A DNA stretch of 49,940 nucleotides from Anaerolineaceae bacterium 4572_78 (GTDB lineage Bacteria; Chloroflexota; Anaerolineae; 4572-78), in contig NBMH01000023.1 in NCBI GenBank assembly GCA_002084875.1, positions 1 to 49,940 of the forward strand, read 5' to 3'. Position 1 is the stretch's first letter; each line of letters opens with the position of its first letter. Positions 8,232 through 16,179 of this stretch are shown piece by piece. The notes beneath the pieces are model-generated. The model was not told the origin of the DNA. It saw only the letters and a program-made list of their open reading frames with translations, and did not search any database. Made by a program: the position numbers and the translations under genes.

Positions 8232-9122
8232 ATGTGGCAAGCATTCGTACAAATAATAATAGAAGCACTGTTATTTTTAAGAGATATTCTTATCAATTTC
8301 AATGTAGCTTACCCGTTTGGATTCGCAATTATTTTATTTACTCTTATTGTTAAGGTTTTCACTTTTCCTCTAAATCAGAAACAGATAAAATCATCAAAGG
8401 CAATGCAAGACCTTCAACCTAGATTGAAGGAAATGCAAAAAAAGTATGCTGACGACAAAGAAAAACTTATGCAAGTCCAAATGGAGTTGTATAAGGAAGC
8501 TGGAGTCAACCCTCTTGGGGGGTGTCTACCGATGATTGTTCAGATGCCAGTCTGGTTTGCTCTGTATCGGGCTTTATTCGAATTAACCAATCCTGCACAT
8601 GAAAATTACTTTAAGGAAAGTTTTTTCTGGATACCAGATTTGAGCGGCCCTGTCAGTTCCCCAACAGATGGTCTTGGTTGGCTTTTACCCACAAGTGAGG
8701 CATTTCTTGGTTTTCCTGATGCCATCTATTATCTGATATTGCCAGTTCTTTTGGTAGTAGTACAGTTTTTCATGCAAAAAATGCTCATGCCAAAATCAGA
8801 TGACCCGCAACAGCAAATGATGAGCCAGATGATGATGTTCATGCCTCTTATGTTCGGTTATTTTGCTCTTGTGGTACCATCTGGTTTGACTCTTTACTGG
8901 TTTACGAATACAATCTTGAGTGTTGTTCAACAGTATTACCTGCTTAGAGACAAAGAGGCTGTAGAACAAATTAAGACTCTACAAATAGATGAAAGTAATT
9001 TAACCATCAATCCTGCATTAGCAATGGAAGGTGGAATAAAAGAAGAAATACAAGGTGAAAAACATGGAAAATCGCGTAGTACACGAAAAAGAAAGCGTAA
9101 GAAGCACCGCAAAAACCGCTGA
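8232..9122 (+). CDS. yidC: Membrane protein insertase YidC/OxaI
   Basis: The 296-residue protein is the short, single-domain YidC without the large periplasmic domain. Helices are seen at about residues 5-50 (ending VKVFTFPLNQKQIKSSKAM), then the coiled cytoplasmic hairpin (LKEMQKKYADDKEKLMQVQM), then GVNPLGGCLPMIVQMPVWFALYRAL and the C-terminal pair (YYLILPVLLVVVQFFMQKML and PLMFGYFALVVPSGLTLYWF). The very basic tail, ending TRKRKRKKHRKNR, is usual for ribosome contact. It overlaps jag. Confidence 0.96.
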   Translation: MWQAFVQIIIEALLFLRDILINFNVAYPFGFAIILFTLIVKVFTFPLNQKQIKSSKAMQDLQPRLKEMQKKYADDKEKLMQVQMELYKEAGVNPLGGCLPMIVQMPVWFALYRALFELTNPAHENYFKESFFWIPDLSGPVSSPTDGLGWLLPTSEAFLGFPDAIYYLILPVLLVVVQFFMQKMLMPKSDDPQQQMMSQMMMFMPLMFGYFALVVPSGLTLYWFTNTILSVVQQYYLLRDKEAVEQIKTLQIDESNLTINPALAMEGGIKEEIQGEKHGKSRSTRKRKRKKHRKNR

Positions 9123-9798
9123 CGAAGCAATTCGACAAGGTTTAGCAGAACTCAACCTTTCTCTGGATGATGTTGAAATTGATGTGATAAAAACAGGACG
9201 ACAAAGTATTCTCGGCATTGGAGCCGAAGATGCTGTTGTTCTGCTCACCCCAAGAAATACTTCAATTTACATGTCTGAAATAGAAGATGATTTCTCTGAA
9301 GAAGATGAATTGTTTGAAGAAGAGGAATTACGAGTTTTTGCTAAAGAAGTTTTAGAAAATGTTTTGTTTAAGATACCTATTGATGTAGAAGTATGGGTAC
9401 GTACAGGTTACGATTTGGTTGAGGAAGGAGATGATCCTCCCATTACCCTTGATGTTACAGGTGATGATTTGGGCATCTTGATTGGACGACGTGGTGAAAC
9501 GTTAAATGCACTACAATTTATTGTCCGCCAAATCATAAGTAAAAAAGTAGGCTACTTAGTTCCAGTCATTATAGATGTCGAATCCTACCGCGTTCGCCGC
9601 CGTAAGTCATTACAACAATTAGCTTTGCGCATGGCAGATAGAGTGGCTTTTAGCAAACGCAAAATCAATTTAGAACCAATGACTTCTGCTGACCGACGTA
9701 TTGTACACTACCAACTTCGTGACCATGAGTATATCTACACCAAAAGTACAGGAGAAAGGGATAGGCGGCGGGTTATTATTTTGCCTAAGTTCCACTAG
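9064..9798 (+). CDS. jag: Jag/KhpB RNA-binding protein
   Basis: Jag_N (about residues 1-50), an acidic linker, a KH domain with the GxxG loop in LGILIGRRGETLNALQFIV, and a C-terminal R3H domain (SADRRIVHYQLRDH) are all visible. KhpB proteins bind RNA and influence cell elongation and division. I chose ATG 9064 because AAGGTG lies six bases before it; a GTG at 9055 is less likely. It overlaps the yidC end by 59 bases in another frame, so the two are probably coupled. Confidence 0.94.
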   Translation: MENRVVHEKESVRSTAKTADEAIRQGLAELNLSLDDVEIDVIKTGRQSILGIGAEDAVVLLTPRNTSIYMSEIEDDFSEEDELFEEEELRVFAKEVLENVLFKIPIDVEVWVRTGYDLVEEGDDPPITLDVTGDDLGILIGRRGETLNALQFIVRQIISKKVGYLVPVIIDVESYRVRRRKSLQQLALRMADRVAFSKRKINLEPMTSADRRIVHYQLRDHEYIYTKSTGERDRRRVIILPKFH

Positions 9799-9807
9799 GT
9801 CAACTAT

Positions 9808-9842
9808 GCCCATCGAGCCTAACGGCCTCGGTGGGCTTTTTT
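9808..9842 (+). terminator. Intrinsic terminator after jag
   Basis: The stem GCCCATCGAGCC / GGCCTCGGTGGGC with a short TAAC loop is followed by six T. It lies 10 bases after the jag stop and closes the rpmH-jag transcription unit. Confidence 0.85.
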
Positions 9843-9974
9843 CATCAGATACGGTAAAATCAAAATATGACAATTATTACAACGTATATATTGTTCGCAT
9901 ATTACGTAGTATAGGACAGTATTATCTAATATCTGTTTTATTCATGCAAAAGATAATACGTATAGGAGAAAATA

Positions 9975-10190
9975 ATGTTAAAATTGGTTATTGTTTTAGC
10001 TTTTTTAGGTATAATAATCGTATTTGTATACCTTCTTTCACAAATAGAAGATATATATAAGGACTTTGTTAAATATTATATTTATCGTGAACATCCTAAC
10101 TCGATGGTTAGGTTAATTAGTTCTGTAATGTTTTTTATGCTTATATTGGTAGCTTGTGCTATATTTTGTGTACTTACATCAAATGTTTAA
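9975..10190 (+). CDS. Small two-helix membrane protein of unknown function
   Basis: The 71-residue frame has a strong ribosome site (AGGAGA five bases before the ATG). Two hydrophobic helices (LVIVLAFLGIIIVFVYLL and ISSVMFFMLILVACAIFC) flank a charged loop (EDIYKDFVKYYIYREHPN). No family is recognised. It stands alone between the jag terminator and the toxin-antitoxin remnants. A half copy of the AGGTTTTTAAAAACCT palindrome family overlaps its stop (10186-10204). Confidence 0.6.
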   Translation: MLKLVIVLAFLGIIIVFVYLLSQIEDIYKDFVKYYIYREHPNSMVRLISSVMFFMLILVACAIFCVLTSNV

Positions 10191-10262
10191 AAACCTGTCA
10201 GGTCTCACAAGTCTATTATTTCATGAATTGAAGGGAAAATATAATTCCTTAAAAATAATCAA

Positions 10263-10496
10263 TTGGAATGGCATAATGATCAGCCACCATACGTATTGCA
10301 CCAACAGGCAATGCTTGTTTATGTGACCATTATTGAAAAGGTGAGGCATGGACAACAACCCTCAAACGGTCAAGCAATGGCTGATGCTTTAACGGCATTA
10401 GCCTCATTACCATCATTAAGTATTACCCATCCAATAGCATGGGAACGTGACATACGACAAGACCGTGCATTACCCGATAGGGATGTTCGATGTTAA
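10263..10496 (+). pseudogene. Antitoxin (VapB-like) remnant, C-terminal tail only
   Basis: The 77-residue frame ends in HPIAWERDIRQDRALPDRDV, the kind of Asp/Arg-rich tail (xPxxWxRxxRxDRxLPxR) seen at the toxin-binding end of some VapB/AbrB-type antitoxins. No N-terminal DNA-binding fold is visible. The end overlaps the start of a PIN-toxin fragment in the ATG...TTAA style of intact vapBC pairs. I take it as the decayed antitoxin of that toxin; only the last 40 or so residues look antitoxin-derived. Confidence 0.45.
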
Positions 10497-10555
10497 TTGA
10501 TAGTAATATCATCATTTATGCAACACTACCAGAATTAAGTGGATACCCAATTTAA
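10490..10555 (+). pseudogene. VapC PIN-toxin fragment (first 21 residues)
   Basis: The frame reads MLIDSNIIIYATLPELSGYP and stops after 21 residues. MLIDSNIIIYA is the classic first strand of a PIN domain, with the first metal-binding Asp. The remaining 110 or so residues are absent; the DNA downstream is AT-rich and then holds repeat fragments. Confidence 0.6.
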
Positions 10556-10646
10556 ATTTATATGACCCACTAAATGAGCAATAATGTAAAATGAGATATT
10601 ATACTAAAAACGGGCACAAAGTAACATTTTCATGAAGATATCTTAC

Positions 10647-10696
10647 TGGAGCACCAAAGCTTGCTTTGACAGTCAAGACAAGAAAGGTTTTTAAAG
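10647..10696. repeat. Fused halves of two dispersed repeat families
   Basis: 10647-10670 reads TGGAGCACCAAAGCTTGC and on to TTTGAC, half of the AAGC twin-hairpin family. Directly after it, ACAAGAAAGGTTTTTAAA (about 10678-10695) matches the left arm of the 36-bp palindrome at 39610. The partial copies show that these elements can be truncated and joined. Nothing else is seen between 10556 and 10714. Confidence 0.65.
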
Positions 10697-10714
10697 TGAA
10701 AGGAGAACATTAAC

Positions 10715-11053
10715 ATGACCGTTGAACATATTTACGAAAACTACATTAAACCCATGTCGATTGCTGAACAGTTTAAGTTGGTGGATATGCTTATTCATCA
10801 ATTATTGCCATTTGATGATAGGCAAAAATCCTTATCCATAATACCCGACATTATCCAACGTGTTTATCATTGGGAAAATAAGTATGGCTATGATTTGAAT
10901 ACCTTTCAAGAAAACATGGTATCTGACATGGTTTATTATGATGCAATCAATGCCAAATTTCCTGACTGGGAAGGTGATTCGATTGAATGGGAAGCGGACA
11001 TGGAGAATCTCAAAACATGGCAAACAAATTATGCAAATCACTTGACACGATAA
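10715..11053 (+). CDS. Hypothetical protein upstream of a TumE-like gene
   Basis: The 112-residue acidic protein has a clear ribosome site (AAAGGAG, then eight bases, then ATG). It starts MTVEHIYENYIKPMSIAEQF and is predicted mostly helical. It is 29 bases upstream of a TumE-like toxin gene, so it could be a partner or an unrelated cassette gene. I recognise no family. The Trp- and Asp-rich C-terminal half (FPDWEGDSIEWEADMENLKT) is notable. Confidence 0.5.
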   Translation: MTVEHIYENYIKPMSIAEQFKLVDMLIHQLLPFDDRQKSLSIIPDIIQRVYHWENKYGYDLNTFQENMVSDMVYYDAINAKFPDWEGDSIEWEADMENLKTWQTNYANHLTR

Positions 11054-11082
11054 TTACCTTCTGTCAGGATTATTTTTAGGAT

Positions 11083-11412
11083 GTGCATGTTATTCGATAT
11101 GAGGTCAAAACAACCCATGCGTTTCTAAAAATTGAGATTAATTATCATGCTTATCTCATTCGTATATCCGAAATTTTACGAACTGATGGGTCTCGAAAAT
11201 ATGCTTATGGTATATTTTTAGGGAATCATGCCATTCCACGGTTTGATAATGCTCGTGACCCGTATGCCCAAAAATTAAAATATGGTAATTCATATACCCA
11301 GTACCGTCTTGATGAAATTCCACATGCTCATGCTGAGGGTGGAAAACCAATTACTTTAACCGACGAAATGCAATGTATTGATTTTATTCAATGGATTGAA
11401 TCGTATTTATGA
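11083..11412 (+). CDS. TumE-like (DUF6516) toxin-family protein
   Basis: The 109-residue protein has the DUF6516 pattern: an N-terminal strand set, then RKYAYGIFLGNHAIPRFDNA, a His-containing DEIPHAHAEGG stretch, and the ending DFIQWIESYL. TumE is the toxin of the TumE-TumA type II system. It starts at GTG 11083. The expected downstream antitoxin is present only as an 18-residue stub (11423-11479). Family assignment is moderately sure. Confidence 0.6.
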   Translation: MHVIRYEVKTTHAFLKIEINYHAYLIRISEILRTDGSRKYAYGIFLGNHAIPRFDNARDPYAQKLKYGNSYTQYRLDEIPHAHAEGGKPITLTDEMQCIDFIQWIESYL

Positions 11413-11422
11413 GGAACTTGGC

Positions 11423-11479
11423 ATGGCAGATGAATTGGTTGAGGTGGCGGCGTTGATTAAGAAAGCGAACCAGACCTGA
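11423..11479 (+). pseudogene. Truncated antitoxin reading frame (18 residues)
   Basis: The frame MADELVEVAALIKKANQT follows the TumE-like gene by ten bases, with GAGGAA as ribosome site. Its stop codon lies inside a 36-bp perfect palindrome (11471-11506). The N-terminal helix resembles the start of small helical antitoxins. I infer that repeat insertion or deletion removed the rest of the gene. Confidence 0.4.
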
Positions 11480-11506
11480 CAGGTTTTTAAAAACCTGTCA
11501 GGTCTG
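11471..11506. repeat. 36-bp perfect palindrome, AGGTTTTTAAAAACCT family (A)
   Basis: Arms cagacctgacaggttttt and aaaaacctgtcaggtctg are exactly complementary with no loop. The core AGGTTTTTAAAAACCT is identical to that of the palindrome at 39610, but the outer ten bases differ completely while remaining self-complementary. Confidence 0.85.
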
Positions 11507-11637
11507 ACCGCAGAAGCTTTGACACTCAATACATTCCTGTTTTGATTCAAATATTATTTTGTTAAGTAAAATAACTAGTACATCAATTTATTCAAAATAG
11601 CAAATATAAAATCAATTGTGTTTGCCTTGAATTGATT

Positions 11638-11666
11638 TTGGCGGTGTGGTGGTTTTGTGGTATAAT
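11638..11666 (+). promoter_or_regulatory. Promoter TTGGCG-17-TATAAT, twin of the one at 15448
   Basis: The -35 is TTGGCG (11638-11643), the spacer 17 bases, and the -10 TATAAT (11661-11666). The surrounding text GGTTTTGTGGTATAAT is identical to that at 15461-15476, so the same promoter block was reused in front of two toxin-antitoxin loci. A direct repeat, CTACCCAAGCCTAAAGGCGTT, follows here (about 11678) and also occurs at about 15013. Confidence 0.7.
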
Positions 11667-11747
11667 GTTCTCGTGACCTACCCAAGCCTAAAGGCGTTTC
11701 TACCTTACCCCCCGCCCCGAAGGAAAGGAGGTTAGGTTAGAGTTGTT

Positions 11748-11867
11748 ATGAAATATTTACTTGATACCAATGTTTGTATTGTTTATCTTAACGATAGCCA
11801 TGCTCATGTTGTACTAAAACTCAAAGCTATGAAACCTGATGATGTATTTTTATGGAGAATAACATGA
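11748..11867 (+). pseudogene. VapC PIN-toxin fragment (first 39 residues)
   Basis: The frame MKYLLDTNVCIVYLNDSHAH continues to a stop at 11865-11867. LLDTNVCIVYL is the PIN first strand with its catalytic Asp, and the next 20 residues (LKAMKPDDVFL) also match the VapC pattern. The remaining 90 or so residues are missing. The truncated end runs into the start of the penicillin-binding protein gene. Confidence 0.65.
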
Positions 11868-13585
11868 TTTCAATAACATCAACCGAACAATATCGCAACC
11901 GTATATTTATCACTATCGCAATTGCTAGTGCGGCATGTCTAATCATCGTGGCACAGTTAGTGCGTTGGCAAATCATTGAGCATGAAGCCTTTGTTAAATT
12001 GGCAAGCCAACAACACCAACGGGAAATTATTCTCAAGCCGAGACGAGGTAATATTTATGATAGTGTTGGGCATCTGTTAGCGGCTGATACAATTCAATAC
12101 GAAATATCGGCTAGTCCCAATCTAATCAGCGACCCGCATGGCACCGCAAAATTGCTAAATCAATTGTTGGGCATTTCGGGAGATAAACTTTATCATGCCT
12201 TGATAAGTGAAAGGTTATGGGTGCTGATTAGTCGTTCTGCCACGCGTGAAGTGGGCGAGCAGTTGCTTAACGAGGACATTGTGGGATTAACCATTACTCC
12301 CCACCCAAAACGAGCTTATCCAGAAGGTAAATTGGCGGCACATCTGCTTGGCTTTGTTAATTACAATCATAATGGTTTTCATGGGATAGAGGGCTACTAC
12401 GATAGAATACTGCATGGCGTAGATGGACGGCAATTCGGCGAGCATGGTCCCTTTGGCGATGTCATTCCATTGGGGCAGTTTGAGGTCATCCCACCCACAC
12501 AAGGAGCCGATTTGTATCTGACCCTCGACCGCACCATCCAGCATATCATAACCGATGAACTGTCTCAAGCCATTGAACGTTATGAAGCAAAAAGTGGCAC
12601 CATCATTGTTATGAATCCTAATACAGGAGCAGTATTAGCTTCGGTCAGTTTGCCGACCTTTAATCCGAATATGTATGAGGAAACATCCGAAGATATTATT
12701 TCTGGGCATAGTGTCAGAAAAGTATATGAGCCAGGTTCAGTGTTTAAGATTATAACTATAGCGGCTGCCCTAGATTCAAAATTGGTTTCGCCAGAGACGC
12801 GGGTTCATGATAGGGGAAGCGTTGAAATTGGTGGGCGGACTATTTACAACTCCGATAGACAAGCACATGGCACAGTTGACATGACCACCATTTTGGCGAA
12901 AAGCCTTAATGTCGGTACGGCTCAAATTGCGGCATACATGGGAGCCAAACGGTATTACAACTATGTGCAACGGTTTGGTTTTGGGCGTTTGACCGAAGTG
13001 GATTTGGACATGGAAGAACATGGCACACTCAAAACTCCAATGGATAATACATGGCATGAGAGCGATTTAGCTACCAACTCTTTTGGGCAAGGGATTGCAG
13101 TTACACCTATTCAAATGGTGACGGCGGTATCTGCCATTGCAAATGATGGTATTTTACTAAAGCCGCATGTGGTACAAAAGATTATCAGTTATGATGAACC
13201 AAAACTTATCGAAATCAAACCACAGATTGTACGGCGGGCAGTCTCAATTGACACGGCCCAAACATTAACTATCATGTTAGCTGACGCTTTAGAAATTAGC
13301 GAATCAAAGGCACTTTTGCCAGGCTATCGCATTGCAGGCAAAACAGGCACGGCTGAAATTCCGATAGCGGGTGGCTATCATCCTAATTTGACAATTACAT
13401 CATTTGTGGGATATTTCCCCATAGATGAGCCTCAAGTTGTGGTATTGATTATATTGGATAGCCCCAAAACCTCCAAATGGGGAGCAACTACAGCCGCACC
13501 TGTATTTAAGTTTGTTGCCGAACGATTGATTCGGGCAATGGAGATTCCACCTGATGCGGTTCGGTTAGCAGTACAGGAGGAATAA
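11864..13585 (+). CDS. Class B penicillin-binding protein (FtsI/Pbp2-like transpeptidase)
   Basis: It cross-links peptidoglycan outside the membrane. There is one N-terminal anchor (FITIAIASAACLIIVAQLVRW), a dimerisation domain (RGNIYDSVGHLLAADTIQYE) and a transpeptidase domain with SVFK (Ser292), SLN (Ser347) and KTGTA (Lys493), all intact. No PASTA domains follow. I chose ATG 11864, giving 573 residues, because GGAG lies six bases before it; ATG 11852 would add four. It starts inside the end of a toxin fragment, outside any division-gene cluster, so it may have been moved here. It could serve division or elongation. Confidence 0.92.
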   Translation: MISITSTEQYRNRIFITIAIASAACLIIVAQLVRWQIIEHEAFVKLASQQHQREIILKPRRGNIYDSVGHLLAADTIQYEISASPNLISDPHGTAKLLNQLLGISGDKLYHALISERLWVLISRSATREVGEQLLNEDIVGLTITPHPKRAYPEGKLAAHLLGFVNYNHNGFHGIEGYYDRILHGVDGRQFGEHGPFGDVIPLGQFEVIPPTQGADLYLTLDRTIQHIITDELSQAIERYEAKSGTIIVMNPNTGAVLASVSLPTFNPNMYEETSEDIISGHSVRKVYEPGSVFKIITIAAALDSKLVSPETRVHDRGSVEIGGRTIYNSDRQAHGTVDMTTILAKSLNVGTAQIAAYMGAKRYYNYVQRFGFGRLTEVDLDMEEHGTLKTPMDNTWHESDLATNSFGQGIAVTPIQMVTAVSAIANDGILLKPHVVQKIISYDEPKLIEIKPQIVRRAVSIDTAQTLTIMLADALEISESKALLPGYRIAGKTGTAEIPIAGGYHPNLTITSFVGYFPIDEPQVVVLIILDSPKTSKWGATTAAPVFKFVAERLIRAMEIPPDAVRLAVQEE

Positions 13586-13661
13586 ATGAGTATTTAATTA
13601 TGAACATTTGCCCCTACAGCATTAGTAGGATTTCTTACCTAAATTTTGTTAAAACTTATGT

Positions 13662-13710
13662 AGCACAGGCATCTTGCTCGTGCTATTCTGAACAGGCTTC
13701 TAGTCTGTTC
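13662..13710. repeat. Twin-hairpin repeat, CAGGC family (copy 1)
   Basis: Two neighbouring hairpins, agcacaggcatcttgctcgt (extending to gct) and gaacaggcttctagtctgtt, form a pair also found in altered sequence at 23002-23046 and 43076-43121. It lies in the 152-bp gap between the transpeptidase and CoA-transferase genes. TTAAAGGAG just after it is the ribosome site of the next gene. Confidence 0.65.
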
Positions 13711-13737
13711 TGCATGTCAGATTAAAGGAGTATATAA

Positions 13738-15000
13738 ATGAAATCACCCGTAACAGCAGAAAAAGCTGTTGAAATTATTTGTTCAAATGATAGAGTTTTT
13801 ATTCACAGTATTGCTGCTTCGCCATTGCAATTGATTCGGGCAATGACCGAGCGTGCTGATGAGTTGCGTAATGTTGAAATCGTTCATCTGCACACAGAAG
13901 GAGCGGCACCCTACGCTGATGAAAAATATGAAGGGATTTTTCATATCAATGTCCCTTTCATTGGGTCAAACATTCGTGAAGCGATAAATGCTCAGCGAGC
14001 AGATTATATCCCTGTTTTTCTTAGCGAAGTTCCTGCACTATTTCGGAAAGGCATTCTACCGTTGGATGTAGCTTTAATTCAGGTCTCACCACCCGATAAG
14101 CATGGATTCTGTTCACTTGGCACTTCGGTTGATGCCACACGAGCCGCGGTTCACGTGGCAAGGTATGTCGTGGCTCAAATAAACCCAAATATGCCCCGCA
14201 CGCATGGCGATGGTATTATTCATGTGAATCAGATTGATGCCGTTATTGAAGTGGATGACCCACTCCCCGAATTAAAGCCACATAAACTGACAAGTGTTGA
14301 AATGGCAATTAGCAAGCAAGTGACGAAACTGATTGAAGACGGAGCTACCTTGCAAATGGGCATCGGTGCCATTCCTGATGCTGTTCTGGGGCAATTGGAA
14401 AATCATAAGGATTTAGGAATTCACTCCGAGATGATTTCAGATGGTATCATTGACTTGGCATTAAAAGGTGTTATTAACGGCTCCAAAAAGCAGGTTCATC
14501 CCCAGAAAATCCTAGCCTCTCTTGCTTTAGGAAGTCGTCGTTTGTATGATTTTCTTGACGATAATCCACAAATTGTCATGCTTGATGCCGCTTATGTCAA
14601 TGACACTTCTGTCATTTGCCGTAATCCAAAAGTCACAGCTATCAATGGAGCAATTGAGGTAGATTTGACGGGACAAGTTTGTGCTGATTCTATTGGAACG
14701 CAAATGTATTCAGGCGTGGGTGGACAAATGGATTTCATTCGCGGAGCTTCTCTCTCTGAAGGAGGCAAACCGATTATCGCTTTACCTTCCATTACAAAAA
14801 AAGGCGAATCTCGTCTTGTGCCATATCTAAAACTTGGAGCAGGTGTGGTGACTACTCGAGCTCATGTACATTATATCGTTACTGAGCATGGCATAGCTGA
14901 TTTGTATGGCAAAAATTTACGCCAACGAGCCAAAGCCCTTATCAATATCGCCCATCCCGACCACCAAGAATGGTTGGAAAAGGAATGGTTCTCCAATTAG
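13738..15000 (+). CDS. Acetyl-CoA hydrolase/4-hydroxybutyrate CoA-transferase family protein
   Basis: The 420-residue class I CoA-transferase begins MKSPVTAEKAVEIICSNDRV and has the two-domain family layout. The catalytic Glu is in HSEMISDGIIDLA (Glu231), and the CoA-binding glycines in YSGVGGQMDFIRGASLSEGG. TEHGIADLYGKNLRQRA near the end is the family C-terminal signature. Such enzymes move CoA between acetyl-CoA and butyrate, propionate or 4-hydroxybutyrate, or hydrolyse acetyl-CoA; sequence alone does not decide. It suits an organic-acid fermenter. A strong ribosome site (AAAGGAG) precedes the ATG. Confidence 0.92.
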   Translation: MKSPVTAEKAVEIICSNDRVFIHSIAASPLQLIRAMTERADELRNVEIVHLHTEGAAPYADEKYEGIFHINVPFIGSNIREAINAQRADYIPVFLSEVPALFRKGILPLDVALIQVSPPDKHGFCSLGTSVDATRAAVHVARYVVAQINPNMPRTHGDGIIHVNQIDAVIEVDDPLPELKPHKLTSVEMAISKQVTKLIEDGATLQMGIGAIPDAVLGQLENHKDLGIHSEMISDGIIDLALKGVINGSKKQVHPQKILASLALGSRRLYDFLDDNPQIVMLDAAYVNDTSVICRNPKVTAINGAIEVDLTGQVCADSIGTQMYSGVGGQMDFIRGASLSEGGKPIIALPSITKKGESRLVPYLKLGAGVVTTRAHVHYIVTEHGIADLYGKNLRQRAKALINIAHPDHQEWLEKEWFSN

Positions 15001-15112
15001 CTTGGCTGTGAGCTACCCAAGCCTAAAGGCGTTGGGCTTCATGCTTTCTAGATGACCACTGCCCCGCATGGTTGCAACCTTATCATACTTCCCGCCGCTC
15101 CGACGGTAGGTT

Positions 15113-15162
15113 TGGAGCATCAAAGCTTGCTTTGACATGAAAAAGCAAGCTTTTTCGCTCCA
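15113..15162. repeat. Twin-hairpin dispersed repeat, AAGC family (copy 2, reversed)
   Basis: This complete 50-bp copy has TGGAG and CTCCA ends. Inside are TCAAAGCTTGCTTTGA and AAAAAGCAAGCTTTTT separated by CATG. It is the reverse complement of the copy at 40153. A small hairpin, cccaagcctaaaggcgttggg (15018-15038 region), precedes it. Confidence 0.8.
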
Positions 15163-15180
15163 TTGTGCGACCCATCCAAA

Positions 15181-15264
15181 TAACAAAGCACGGCTGGCGA
15201 GGGCAGTAGTTGGCATCTATTCCAAATTAGTGGGTAGCCTGCCCCAACTAGCACTTAGTGTTAT
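15181..15264 (+). repeat. 84-bp foldable repeat, copy 1 (attC-like candidate)
   Basis: It runs from TAACAAAGCACGGCTGGCGA to GCACTTAGTGTTAT. The ends are imperfectly complementary, with bulges (TAAC/GTTA, then AAG/CTT, then CTGGC-type pairing). The second copy at 16180-16263 has the same orientation and the same ends but a different middle. The two bracket the PIN toxin-antitoxin module. A candidate integron cassette site, a MITE or a small structured RNA are all possible. The rest of 15265-15447 holds a palindromic stretch but no gene. Confidence 0.6.
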
Positions 15265-15447
15265 ACTTGCTAAGGGTAAGAATTGTAATTTTAAACCATG
15301 TGGTTTGTGCCACAAACCCCTACATTTGTGAACAGTGTTAATATAGGGGTTTATGACATAAACCCGCTTATGGTATTCACAAAACTAACCCTTTTGGTAT
15401 ATTTGCATGTTGACAAGGTAAACTAACTTACATGCCTTGGTTTTATT

Positions 15448-15476
15448 TTGGTGGTGGTGTGGTTTTGTGGTATAAT
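15448..15476 (+). promoter_or_regulatory. Promoter TTGGTG-17-TATAAT for the PIN module
   Basis: TTGGTG (15448-15453), a 17-base spacer and TATAAT (15471-15476) lie 40 bases before the antitoxin start. The sequence is nearly the same as the promoter at 11638-11666 over roughly 30 bases. Confidence 0.75.
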
Positions 15477-15516
15477 TACCGTGTCATAATTTTGTATCTG
15501 ATTGTGAGGTTATATA

Positions 15517-15774
15517 ATGCAAACATATCATTTTGATGAATTTGTGAATGATGAGGGTATCGTTACACTGACAGGATTACCTCCTTCAACAAAGGTAGCT
15601 ATATTGGTTATCCGTCCTGAACCATTTGATTGGCAGAAAGAAATAAAAGAATGGATAGAAGAAATGAAACAGCACCCATTTGCTCAAATGAGTAAGGAAG
15701 AAGTCATGGCTTGCTTACGTCAAAGTCGTGATAAAATTTATGAGGAAGATTATGGATACAGGCATGCTCATTAG
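15517..15774 (+). CDS. Putative antitoxin of a PIN toxin pair
   Basis: The 85-residue protein has a strand-rich N-terminal half (IVTLTGLPPSTKVAILVIRP) and a charged helical C-terminal half (EEVMACLRQSRDKIYEEDYG). The layout of a short N-terminal module plus a flexible acidic tail, overlapping the toxin start by 23 bases, is that of type II antitoxins. No named family is recognised. It has its own promoter and is part of the block bracketed by the 84-bp repeats. Confidence 0.6.
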   Translation: MQTYHFDEFVNDEGIVTLTGLPPSTKVAILVIRPEPFDWQKEIKEWIEEMKQHPFAQMSKEEVMACLRQSRDKIYEEDYGYRHAH

Positions 15775-16168
15775 TTTAGATACCAATGTTTGGATATTTG
15801 GGCTTTTAGAGTATAACCAATCTTGTCAGAACATACTTCTAAACCTTGCATATTTTCAAGTTATTGTACCCAGACAAGTTCAAAAAGAACTATATGATAA
15901 TTTGCCAACAGAAGGTGTAAAACGTTTTTATAAACTTACCATGGAACCTAATGTTCATCTAAACTACGAAAAAGTGCCTGATGTCTACATCACCATGTTT
16001 GAAAGTAAAGGCTTGAAAAAGGGTGATGCGATTATCGGGGGTTTTGCGGAATGGAAAAAGGTTGATGCCATTGTTTCTGATAATCGTGATTTTTTAAGAG
16101 GGTTATCAGCAGGACATTACTTTGAGGTTATGTCACCTCAAGAATTTTGTGGGAAATTCAATTTATAA
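15752..16168 (+). CDS. PIN-domain RNase toxin
   Basis: From ATG 15752 (GAGGAA four bases before it) the protein has 138 residues. It shows ISLDTNVWIFGLL with the first metal Asp, VPRQVQKELYDNL with a conserved Glu, KKGDAIIGGFAEW with the third acidic residue, and AIVSDNRDFLRGL with the fourth. This is a complete PIN active site. PIN toxins cleave RNA, often tRNA or rRNA. The open frame extends eight codons upstream, but the ribosome site favours 15752. Directly after its stop lies the second 84-bp repeat. Confidence 0.78.
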   Translation: MDTGMLISLDTNVWIFGLLEYNQSCQNILLNLAYFQVIVPRQVQKELYDNLPTEGVKRFYKLTMEPNVHLNYEKVPDVYITMFESKGLKKGDAIIGGFAEWKKVDAIVSDNRDFLRGLSAGHYFEVMSPQEFCGKFNL

Positions 16169-16179
16169 CACATATCATG

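Noticed and set aside
9701..10060. 119-residue plus-strand frame across the jag end
   Set aside because: It overlaps jag and its terminator in another frame and has no start signal or family resemblance.
10263..11506. tRNA or integrase attachment site to explain the cluster of toxin fragments
   Set aside because: No tRNA-like sequence and no integrase gene seen in the region.
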